A stretch of 64,000 bases of DNA. Source: an uncultured Eubacteriales bacterium. GTDB lineage: Bacteria > Bacillota > Clostridia > Saccharofermentanales > UBA5734. Positions 9,858 to 17,457 of the stretch are shown here, in pieces; the stretch's first letter is position 1; every line of letters begins with the position of its first letter. The stretch is taken from NCBI GenBank assembly GCA_903835065.1, contig CAILLO010000028.1:42471-106470 (forward strand), in the 5' to 3' direction. Below the pieces are notes generated by a model. That model did no database searches. It was not told the origin of the DNA and worked only from the letters and a program-made list of their open reading frames with translations. Position numbers and translations under genes: made by a program.

Positions 9858-10790
9858 CTACTTGCCGTACAGCATCTGGATAAGGTGCGCGTTCAGCTTG
9901 CGGCGGGATGCGTCCTTCTGCTCGTCGGTCCAGGTCTGGAAGCCCTTTCCGCTCTTGAACCCGAGGTCGCCCGCGGCGACCTTCTCCCGCAGCGCCGGGG
10001 ACGCCTTCTTCGCGTCCTCGAGGTACGGGAACAGGTAGTCGTGGATCGACAGCGCGAGGTCGGCGCCGACCATGTCGATGTTCTCCATGGGGCCGAGGAC
10101 CGGCAGGCGCAGCCCGAAGCTCGAGCGCACCGCCTCGTCCACGGTCGCGGCGTCGGCGATGCCGTTCTCGACGATCGAGACGGCCTCCCGCCACAGCGCG
10201 TGCTGCAGGCGGTTGGCGACGAAACCCGGCACGTCCTTGTTGACGCGGATCGGGCGCTTCCCCGCTTTCGCGAGGACCGCGAGGGTCGCGTCCATCGTGG
10301 CGTCCGATGTGCCCTCGGCCTTCACGACCTCGACCAGCGGGATCAGGGTCGGCGGGTTCCAGAAGTGCGTGCCGACGAGGCGGTCCTTCTTGACCGTCTT
10401 CTCGGCGATCGCGGTGATGCTCATGACCGAGGTGTTGGTCGCGAGGATCGCGTCCGGGCGGACCAGCGGCTCGAGGTCGCGGAAGAAGTCCTGCTTGAGC
10501 TGCAGGTTCTCGGGGATGCATTCGACGACCAGGTCCGCGTCGCCGACCGCGGCCGACAGGTCGGCGGTCGGGTGGATGCGCGACACGATCGCGTCGGCCT
10601 CCGCCTGCGGATAGACGCCCTTCTCCACGAACAGCGAGAGGCTCGACCGCACGCGGTCCAGCATCTGCGGGCCGCTCACGAAGGCGTCGAAGATGCGGAC
10701 CTCGAGGTCGCCGCACGCCGCGAACACCTGCGCGATGCCGCAGCCCATGAGGCCGCCGCCCGCGACGGCGACGATCCGGATGTCCGCCAC
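9858..10790 (-). CDS. 3-hydroxyacyl-CoA dehydrogenase superfamily; candidate 3-hydroxy-5-oxohexanoate dehydrogenase
   Basis: GTG start overlapping SDR end; VAVAGGGLMGCGIAQVFAACG Rossmann motif; THFWNPPTLIPLVEVV instead of the usual HFFNPAPVM of 3-hydroxybutyryl-CoA dehydrogenases. Confidence 0.87.
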   Translation of the reverse strand: MADIRIVAVAGGGLMGCGIAQVFAACGDLEVRIFDAFVSGPQMLDRVRSSLSLFVEKGVYPQAEADAIVSRIHPTADLSAAVGDADLVVECIPENLQLKQDFFRDLEPLVRPDAILATNTSVMSITAIAEKTVKKDRLVGTHFWNPPTLIPLVEVVKAEGTSDATMDATLAVLAKAGKRPIRVNKDVPGFVANRLQHALWREAVSIVENGIADAATVDEAVRSSFGLRLPVLGPMENIDMVGADLALSIHDYLFPYLEDAKKASPALREKVAAGDLGFKSGKGFQTWTDEQKDASRRKLNAHLIQMLYGK

Positions 10791-10791
10791 G

Positions 10792-11580
10792 TCAGTTGCC
10801 CCAGTATCCGCCGTCGGCCGCATAGTTGCCGGCGGTCAGGAAGGCGGCCGCGTCGGACGCGAGGAACGACGCGATGCCCACGAAGTCGGACGGCTCGCCG
10901 AGACGGCCGATGGGCAGGCGCTTGAGGAAGTTCTGGTAGACGTTGTCGTTGTGGAACATCCACTCGGTCAGGTCGGAGCGGAACACGGTCGGATTGAACG
11001 TGTTCACGAGAATCCCGTACTCGCCGAGGTCGCACGCCAGCGACTGCGCCAGCAGGTCGACGGCCGCCTTGGACGTCGAGTAGCCGGTGTAGCCCTTCAT
11101 GCCGCGCTTGGAGCGCGCGGAGGAGACCAGGATGATGCGGCCCTTCGTCTTGGCGGCCACCATCTGCTTGGCGGCGTATTTGCTCATCAGGTAGGCGCCG
11201 CGGACGTTGGCGTCCATCATGGCCTGCCAGGCGTCGGTCGGCTGCTCGAGGATCGAGCCGGGCTTGCTATAGCCGTGCGCGGTCAGGAGGATGTCGAGCG
11301 AGCCGAACTTCGCGACGGTCTCCGCCACGATGCGCTCGGCGTCGGCCTCGACGGCGGGGTCGCCCACGCTGCAGGCGCACGCGATGGCTTCCGCGGCGAA
11401 CTCCGCGGCCAGTTCCTTCAGTTTGTCCTCGTGGCGGCCGGTGACCATCACCTTCACGCCCTGGTATCCGTAGCCCTTGGCGATCGTGCTGCCGAGCGCG
11501 CCGGAGCCGCCGCTGACCAGCGCCACCTTGCCGGACAGGTTGAACATGTCCTTCACGAACGAACGTTCCAGTGCGACCAT
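10792..11580 (-). CDS. Short-chain dehydrogenase/reductase; candidate phloroglucinol reductase
   Basis: NLSGKVALVSGGSGALGSTIA, catalytic GYTGYSTSKAAV; substrate inferred from operon. Confidence 0.88.
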   Translation of the reverse strand: MVALERSFVKDMFNLSGKVALVSGGSGALGSTIAKGYGYQGVKVMVTGRHEDKLKELAAEFAAEAIACACSVGDPAVEADAERIVAETVAKFGSLDILLTAHGYSKPGSILEQPTDAWQAMMDANVRGAYLMSKYAAKQMVAAKTKGRIILVSSARSKRGMKGYTGYSTSKAAVDLLAQSLACDLGEYGILVNTFNPTVFRSDLTEWMFHNDNVYQNFLKRLPIGRLGEPSDFVGIASFLASDAAAFLTAGNYAADGGYWGN

Positions 11581-11593
11581 CTCGAAGGCCTCC

Positions 11594-11941
11594 TTACGCG
11601 GGGTAGTTGATGACGACCAGGACGGTCGCCGGCAGGTTGCTCTCGTTCATCATGGAGCGGGCCTCGTTGGGGCCGATGAAGATCGAATCGTTCTCCTTGA
11701 GGACGAATCTCTCGCCCGCGGCGTTCGTGATCACGATCTCGCCCTTCTTCACGAAGTAGATCTTCTCGGTCGGGCTGTTCTCGTAGTCGAGCTCGGCGCC
11801 GCCGCCCGGGAGGAAGTGGGACATGCCCATCCAGAACTTCGTCGCGCCCGACTCCTCCTTGCCCTGGAGACGGATCGCCACCATCTTGGAGTGCTTCGGC
11901 GGGTCGTACGGCTTGCAGTCCTTGAGTTCGCGCTTGATCAT
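11594..11941 (-). CDS. Small single-domain cupin protein
   Basis: 115 aa, FLPGGGAELDYENSPTEKIYFVKKGEIVIT...LKENDSIFIGPNEARSMMN. Confidence 0.8.
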   Translation of the reverse strand: MIKRELKDCKPYDPPKHSKMVAIRLQGKEESGATKFWMGMSHFLPGGGAELDYENSPTEKIYFVKKGEIVITNAAGERFVLKENDSIFIGPNEARSMMNESNLPATVLVVINYPA

Positions 11942-11978
11942 GGAATGTACCTCCCTTTCGGAACCCTTGCGGGTGGCT

Positions 11979-12641
11979 TCACAGGATCGGCATGGTCTTG
12001 AGGGCCGGGGACACGGCGACGTCGGCATCGATGCCGGCGAGCGCCTCCTCCTTCGTGACGTCGGGGGCGAGCTCCACGAGCTCGAGGCCGCCGCCCTTGT
12101 GCACGCGCAGCACAGCCATGTTGGTGACGATCAGGTCGACCTTGCAGGTCGCGGTCAGGGGCAGCCGGCACGCCTTGAGGATCTTGGCCGAGCCGTCCTT
12201 GTTCACGTGCTCCATCGCGACGATCACGCGCCGCGCGCCGCACACGAGGTCCATCGCGCCGCCCATGCCCGGGACCTTCTTGCCCGGGATCATCCAGCTC
12301 GCGAGGTTGCCGGTCTGGTCCACTTCCAGCGCGCCCAGCACGGTCTCGTCGACGTGGCCTCCGCGGATCAGCCCGAACGACGTCGCGCTGTCGAAGAACA
12401 TGCCGCCCGGGAGGATCGTGACCTGGTTGCCGCCGGCGTCCGTGACGTCGAAGGTGCCGTTCTCGGGGGTCGCGGCCGGGCCCATGCCCAGCATGCCGTT
12501 CTCGGACTGCAGCTGGATGTGCACGCCGTCCGGCAGGTAGTTGGCGGCGAGCGTGGGGATGCCGATGCCGAGGTTGACGACATCGCCGTCCTTGAATTCG
12601 AGCGCGACGCGACGGGCGATGACTTCGCGGCTGTTCATCAT
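11979..12641 (-). CDS. 3-oxoacid CoA-transferase subunit B
   Basis: [34 protein letters not shown] catalytic SENG motif. Confidence 0.95.
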   Translation of the reverse strand: MMNSREVIARRVALEFKDGDVVNLGIGIPTLAANYLPDGVHIQLQSENGMLGMGPAATPENGTFDVTDAGGNQVTILPGGMFFDSATSFGLIRGGHVDETVLGALEVDQTGNLASWMIPGKKVPGMGGAMDLVCGARRVIVAMEHVNKDGSAKILKACRLPLTATCKVDLIVTNMAVLRVHKGGGLELVELAPDVTKEEALAGIDADVAVSPALKTMPIL

Positions 12642-13303
12642 GACTCGGTACCTCCCGCCAGGACCAGAGCGTCGATCAGCGCGCCGGGGATCGTGACGTC
12701 CTCGGGGTCGATCCCGCCGACCGGCACGATCGCGTCGACTTCGGCGATCACGTAGTCGCCCGCGGAAGCCATGACGACGTTGAAGTTCTTCGCGTTGCCG
12801 CGGATGAAGAGATTCCCGGACTCGTCGGCCAGGTGCGCCTTCACGAACGAGACGTTCGCCCGCAGCGCGGTCTCCAGCAGGTACTCCCGGCCGTCGACCT
12901 CGATCTTGCGCTTGCCGTTCTCGACGATCGTGCCGACGCCGACCGGCGTGAGCACGCCGCCCAGCCCGTACCCGCCGCAGCGGATCTTCTCGGCCAGCGT
13001 GCCCTGCGGATAGAGCGTCACCCGGTCGGGGTGCTCCATGAGCATGCGGCCGGTCTCCGGGTTCGCCCCGATGTAGGAGCCGTTGATGCGCGTGACGTGG
13101 CCCGAGGCCACCAGGTCGAAGACCGCGCAATCCGACCGGCCCGTGTCGTTCGACGTCAGGGTCAGGTCCTTCTGTCCCTGTCGGATCAGCTCGCGGATCG
13201 TCTTGTCCGGCGTGCCCCCCTTGAGGAAGCCGCCGACCATGACGTGGTCGCCGTCCTTGACGTGCGCGACCGCTTGCTGAGCGTCCAGAACCTTGTTCTT
13301 CAT
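12638..13303 (-). CDS. 3-oxoacid CoA-transferase subunit A
   Basis: [24 protein letters not shown]...[30 protein letters not shown]. Confidence 0.95.
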   Translation of the reverse strand: MKNKVLDAQQAVAHVKDGDHVMVGGFLKGGTPDKTIRELIRQGQKDLTLTSNDTGRSDCAVFDLVASGHVTRINGSYIGANPETGRMLMEHPDRVTLYPQGTLAEKIRCGGYGLGGVLTPVGVGTIVENGKRKIEVDGREYLLETALRANVSFVKAHLADESGNLFIRGNAKNFNVVMASAGDYVIAEVDAIVPVGGIDPEDVTIPGALIDALVLAGGTES

Positions 13304-13367
13304 CGGCGGTTCCTCCTGGGGTTCTTCATTCGGCCTTCTTCTCGGGCTTCGAGTACGTCAGGCAGGT

Positions 13368-13523
13368 CTAGTACTTCTCGAGCTCGCCGCGCACTTCGGG
13401 CATGTTCTCCGGCGGGCGAAGGGACTTCGTGTCGAGGTCCTCGGCGTGGCCGGTACACCGGGTGATGCCCTTCTCGCTGTTCGGGGAGCCGATGAGGATG
13501 CCGTCGCACGCGAGGATCTTCAT
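13368..13523 (-). CDS. Small hypothetical protein (51 aa) at the head of the CoA-transferase/phloroglucinol-like operon
   Basis: MKILACDGILIGSPNSEKGITRCTGHAEDLDTKSLRPPENMPEVRGELEKY; AAGGAAAA ribosome-binding-like site upstream; frame stays open past its TAG to 13326. Confidence 0.45.
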   Translation of the reverse strand: MKILACDGILIGSPNSEKGITRCTGHAEDLDTKSLRPPENMPEVRGELEKY

Positions 13524-13538
13524 GGGTCTTTTCCTTAC

Positions 13539-13558
13539 GGATGGATTCCCTTCCATCC
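13539..13558 (-). promoter_or_regulatory. Perfect inverted repeat GGATGGA-N6-TCCATCC in operon leader
   Basis: 7-bp stem directly upstream of the 51-aa ORF. Confidence 0.45.
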
Positions 13559-13565
13559 TAGCAAC

Positions 13566-13622
13566 CTTTTCTGAAATCGTCACTCTTTTCTGAAACTATC
13601 CGGAGTGCAGGTTTCGAGTCAA
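13566..13622 (-). promoter_or_regulatory. Promoter with two operator-like TTTCAGAAAAG repeats
   Basis: Minus strand TTGACT (13622-13617), 16-nt spacer, GATAGT (13600-13595), then TTTCAGAAAAG at 13585-13595 and 13566-13576 (19-bp period; each contains palindrome TTTC-N-GAAA). Confidence 0.6.
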
Positions 13623-13635
13623 GTGTTGGAATCCG

Positions 13636-14115
13636 TCAGACGCGGCGCGCGTCGAGACAGCGGAGCATCGCGCCCTTCCCTTCTGTCTCGCCGGCGTGCT
13701 TCGCCAAGACGAAGCCGCGGTTCTTCTCGAGGGGGTCGTCGTTCAACGGAATCGCCGAGGAGCTGCCGCGTACGCCGAGGTCCGTCTTCTCCCACTGGTG
13801 CAGTCGGAAGGCGCTCGGCGCCTTGCCCACGGAGTCGTCCTTGTCGAACAGCGCGTGCCGGCGACGATCACGACGTAATCGTGGACGAGGACGTCCTTCT
13901 CGTCGGTCGACAGGTTCTCCACGTCCATGTTGGACAAGAACCAGTCGATCGGTCGGTCGCGCCCTCCTTGAAGCCGACCCGGCCGCGGGAGCGCAGTCCG
14001 GCATCGACGGGCTGGTTGGTGATTTCCATGAAGTCAGGGTCCCAGGATTCGGTCAACGCGAGGCCGCCGGCAGGTCGCTGTCGTCGCGGACGCAGTTCAT
14101 GATGATGCTTCTCAT
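13636..14115 (-). pseudogene. Unknown conserved-looking ORF broken by three -1 frameshifts
   Basis: Consecutive segments in three frames join into one ~160-aa product: MRSIIMNCVRDDSDLPA / LALTESWDPDFMEITNQPVDAGLRSRGRVGFKEGATD / IDWFLSNMDVENLSTDEKDVLVHDYVVIVAG / ALFDKDDSVGKAPSAFRLHQWEKTDLGVRGSSSAIPLNDDPLEKNRGFVLAKHAGETEGKGAMLRCLDARRV; 480 nt + 3 restores a multiple of three. Confidence 0.7.
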
Positions 14116-14156
14116 CGGCTCCTCTCGACGTCCCCATTCTTGCGATCGGTTCGCGC

Positions 14157-14732
14157 TTATCCCCGTGCCTGGGCCATGCCTTCGCGGAAGGCCTTGAGAT
14201 TGATCTCCACGGTTTCCTTCTTGACGTTCTCGGAGATCACGGTCTCCCAGTCGATGTCGGCGAGGCCCATCCCCGCGACCAGCGCGCCGAAGAGCACGAG
14301 GTTCATCGAGCGGGCGTTGCCCAGCCGCTTCGCGATGCCGGCGGCGTCGACGACGGTCGCGGCGACCTTGGACCGCAGTTCGTCGAGCACGCCCTTCGGA
14401 TAGAGCGACTTGCCGGCGAGGATCGGGGCGGACGGCAGCTCGAAGTCGTTGACGACCGCCTTGCCCTTCGGGTTCAGGTACGGCAGCCAGCGGAGGGCCT
14501 CCATCTTCTCGAAGGAGACCAGGATGTCGGCGCCGCCGATTTCGATCACGGGGGACTCGACCTTGTCGCCGTACCGGACCTGCGAGGACACGGAGCCGCC
14601 GCGCTGGCTCATCCCGTGGATCTCGCTCATCTTCACGTCGTAGCCGGCCTGCATCAGGCCTGTGGTCAGGATCTTGCTCGCGAGCAGGGTGCCCTGTCCG
14701 CCGACGCCCACCAGGAGGATGCTCCTAACCAT
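14157..14732 (-). CDS. iorB: Indolepyruvate ferredoxin oxidoreductase beta subunit
   Basis: MVRSILLVGVGGQGTLLASKILTTGLMQAGYDVKMSEIHGMSQRGGSVSSQVRYGDKV. Confidence 0.94.
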   Translation of the reverse strand: MVRSILLVGVGGQGTLLASKILTTGLMQAGYDVKMSEIHGMSQRGGSVSSQVRYGDKVESPVIEIGGADILVSFEKMEALRWLPYLNPKGKAVVNDFELPSAPILAGKSLYPKGVLDELRSKVAATVVDAAGIAKRLGNARSMNLVLFGALVAGMGLADIDWETVISENVKKETVEINLKAFREGMAQARG

Positions 14733-16518
14733 TCCTGCGTTCCTCCTTCACGATCGCGACCGGCTTGCACACCTGCAGGCACACGCCGCATCCGACGCAC
14801 TGCGCCGGGTCGATCCGCACCTTGTTCGTCGCCGCGTCGTACACCAGCGAGGAGCAGCCGGTGCGCAGGCACATCCTGCACCCGATGCAGGTCTCCTCGA
14901 TCACGCGGCACTGGGCCTTGAAGATGGTGGGAAACTCGGTCTTGTCGGCTTCGGTGAACTTCTTCAGAACGCAGGGCCAGCGGGTGATGATCACGGACGG
15001 CTCGTCGAGCGAGAACGCCCAATCGAAGGCGTTCTTCACAGCGGTCAGATCGTTGGGGTCGATCGACACGACGTGCTCGATGCCGATCGCCCGGACCAGC
15101 GCCTCGATGTCGACTACCTTCGTCGGCTTGCCCTGCAGGGTGAAGCCCGTGCCGGGGTTCTGCTGGTGGCCGGTCATGCCCGTGATCCGGTTGTCGAGGA
15201 TCACGTTGACCGTCCGGCTGCCGTTGTAGATCACGTCGAGCAGCGAGTTGAAGCCCGTGTGGAAGAACGTGGAGTCGCCCATGACGGACAGGACGCGGCG
15301 CTTGTCGTCCGGAATCATGTCGAGGACCTGCTGGAACCCGTGCCCCGAACTGATGCTCGCGCCCATGCAGACGTTGTAGTCCATCGCGTTGAACGGGTCC
15401 GAGAAGCCGAGCGTGTAGCAGCCGATGTCGCCGGCGACGATCACGTTCTTGCGCTTCCCGAGCTCGTAGAAGAAGCCTCGGTGCGGGCACCCGGCGCACA
15501 GCGACGGCGGGCGGGCCACGACGTTCTCGGCGGACGCGTCGAGGTGGGGCAGGGTCTCGCCGTACAGCGACTTGCGCAGGACGTCGGGGGTCAGCTCGCC
15601 GTACGGCGGGAAGACGTCCTTGCCGCTGCACGCGAAGCCGAGCATGCGCACGCGCTCCTCGACGATCGGGTCGTTCTCCTCGACGACGTAGATCTTCTCC
15701 ACGCCGGCGCAGAACTCGCGGATCCGCTCGTCCGGCAACGGGTTGGTGAAGCCGAGCTTCAGGTAGGAGGCCCTGTCGCCGAAGACCTCGCGGGCGAAGC
15801 GGTAGGCCGCGCCAGTCGCGACCACGCCGACCGCGCGGTCGTTCCACTCGATGTAGTTCAGCGGGGACGCGTCGGAGTACTCCAGCAGGCGGCCCATGCG
15901 GGCTTCGACCTTGACGCGCATCTTCTGAGCGAACGACGGGACGGTCATGTACTTCTGGACGTTCTTCACGAAGGGGCGGATCGGGACCTCGACGCGTCCG
16001 CCGACCTCGACGATGCCCTTGGAGTGGCAGACGCGCGTGGTCATGCGGACCAGCACGGGCGTGTCGAACTCCTCGCTGACGTCGTAGGCGACCTTCATCA
16101 TGTCGAGCGACTCCTGGCTGTCGGAGGGCTCGAGCAGCGGCACCTTGGCGAAGCGCGCGTACTGGCGGTTGTCCTGCTCGTTCTGCGAGGAGTGCTGTCC
16201 CGGCTCGTCCGCCGTGACCAGCACCATGCCGCCGTTGGTCCCGATGTAGGCCATCGTGAACAGCGGGTCCGCCGCCACGTTGACGCCGACGTGCTTCATG
16301 GCGGCCAGCGTGCGGGCGCCGGCGAAGGCACCGCCCATCGCGGCCTCGAACGCCACCTTCTCGTTGGGCGCCCATTCGGCGAGGACGTCGTCCTTGTACT
16401 CGGCGATCGTCTCGAGGATCTCGGTGCTCGGCGTCCCCGGATACGCGGAGGCGTAGCGCACCCCGGCCTCCCAGGCGCCGCGCGCCACCGCTTCGTTTCC
16501 GGTCAGAAGCATCTTCAT
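14725..16518 (-). CDS. iorA: Indolepyruvate ferredoxin oxidoreductase alpha subunit
   Basis: TPP-enzyme domains (GDIGCYTLG...MGDSTFFHTG) and C-terminal ferredoxin motifs CIGCRMCLRTGC and CVGCGVCLQVC. Confidence 0.95.
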   Translation of the reverse strand: MKMLLTGNEAVARGAWEAGVRYASAYPGTPSTEILETIAEYKDDVLAEWAPNEKVAFEAAMGGAFAGARTLAAMKHVGVNVAADPLFTMAYIGTNGGMVLVTADEPGQHSSQNEQDNRQYARFAKVPLLEPSDSQESLDMMKVAYDVSEEFDTPVLVRMTTRVCHSKGIVEVGGRVEVPIRPFVKNVQKYMTVPSFAQKMRVKVEARMGRLLEYSDASPLNYIEWNDRAVGVVATGAAYRFAREVFGDRASYLKLGFTNPLPDERIREFCAGVEKIYVVEENDPIVEERVRMLGFACSGKDVFPPYGELTPDVLRKSLYGETLPHLDASAENVVARPPSLCAGCPHRGFFYELGKRKNVIVAGDIGCYTLGFSDPFNAMDYNVCMGASISSGHGFQQVLDMIPDDKRRVLSVMGDSTFFHTGFNSLLDVIYNGSRTVNVILDNRITGMTGHQQNPGTGFTLQGKPTKVVDIEALVRAIGIEHVVSIDPNDLTAVKNAFDWAFSLDEPSVIITRWPCVLKKFTEADKTEFPTIFKAQCRVIEETCIGCRMCLRTGCSSLVYDAATNKVRIDPAQCVGCGVCLQVCKPVAIVKEERRNG

Positions 16519-17426
16519 TTCCGAACCCCCTTGTTGGCGACGAAGCAGGACATGACGATCGAGTTCATCTTGACGACGGCGTCGTCGGCGCGGGACATCA
16601 GGATGATGGGGTGCGTGGCGCCCACGATCAGCCCGCCCGCGTTGATGTTGGCGTAGTGCATCATCGACTTGCTCCAGATGTTGCCGGCCTCGACGGTCGG
16701 GAACAGGAAGACGTCGGTCTTGCCCGCGATCCGGCTCGCGATGCCCTTGTGCTTGGCGGCGTTGGCGCTGACGGCGACGTCGAGCGAGACGGGGCCCTCG
16801 ATCGTGCCGTGGAAGTCCGGGTCCGCCGTGAAGGCCTTCGCGATCTCGTCGGCCTCCACCGTCACGGGCATCTTGGGATTGACCAGCTCGTTGGCGGCCA
16901 GGATCCCGATGTAGGGGTGGTCGATGCCGAACGCCATCAGGGCGTCGATCGTGTTCCAGAGGATCTCCTTCTTCTCTTCGAGGTTCGGGCAGATGTTGAG
17001 CCCGGTGTCTGTCGCGAAGAGGAGCCGGTCGTCGCGCGGGATCTCGTAGGCGTGCAGCGTGCTGAACAGACGGCCGGTACGGAGCCCCTCCTCCTTGGCG
17101 AGCGCCGCGCGGAGGTAGAACGAGGTGTTGACGAGGCCCTTGAACAGGACCTGCGCGTCCCCCTTGCGGACCAGGAGCACGGCCTGGCGGCAGGCCTCGG
17201 CGTCGTCCGTCGCGTCGACGACGCGCATGTCGTCCGGCAGTCCGATCTTCTTCATGAGCGGCCGGATCTTCGCCTCGTCCCCGACGAGGATCGAATTCGC
17301 GAAGCCGCGGTCCAGCGCGCCCTTGACGCTCCGGAGGATCTCCTCGTCCTGGGCGACGGCCACGCTGATCGTGAGCATGGGGTGCTTCCGGACTTCGTCT
17401 TCCATCTGGCAGAAATGGCGGATCAT
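16515..17426 (-). CDS. ptb: Phosphate butyryltransferase-family enzyme
   Basis: PTA/PTB fold: ILVGDEAKIRPLM, EGPVSLDVAVSANAAKHKGI, FLFPTVEAGNIWSKSM; adjacent to buk. Confidence 0.92.
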   Translation of the reverse strand: MIRHFCQMEDEVRKHPMLTISVAVAQDEEILRSVKGALDRGFANSILVGDEAKIRPLMKKIGLPDDMRVVDATDDAEACRQAVLLVRKGDAQVLFKGLVNTSFYLRAALAKEEGLRTGRLFSTLHAYEIPRDDRLLFATDTGLNICPNLEEKKEILWNTIDALMAFGIDHPYIGILAANELVNPKMPVTVEADEIAKAFTADPDFHGTIEGPVSLDVAVSANAAKHKGIASRIAGKTDVFLFPTVEAGNIWSKSMMHYANINAGGLIVGATHPIILMSRADDAVVKMNSIVMSCFVANKGVRK

Positions 17427-17457
17427 GGTACCTCCTGGACTCTTCTGCGGGATCTTC

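Noticed and set aside
6792-13303. Lysine (3-keto-5-aminohexanoate) or carnitine degradation as the primary reading of the BKACE operon
   Set aside because: No aminomutases, 3,5-diaminohexanoate dehydrogenase or ammonia-lyase, and no betainyl-CoA thioesterase or betaine genes; neither pathway explains the cyclase-family hydrolase plus SDR.
13368-13370. Pyrrolysine (UAG) decoding of the 51-aa ORF
   Set aside because: TAG is an ordinary stop here (thiolase, BKACE, SPFH, aminotransferase and tsf all end in TAG) and no Pyl machinery is seen in the window.
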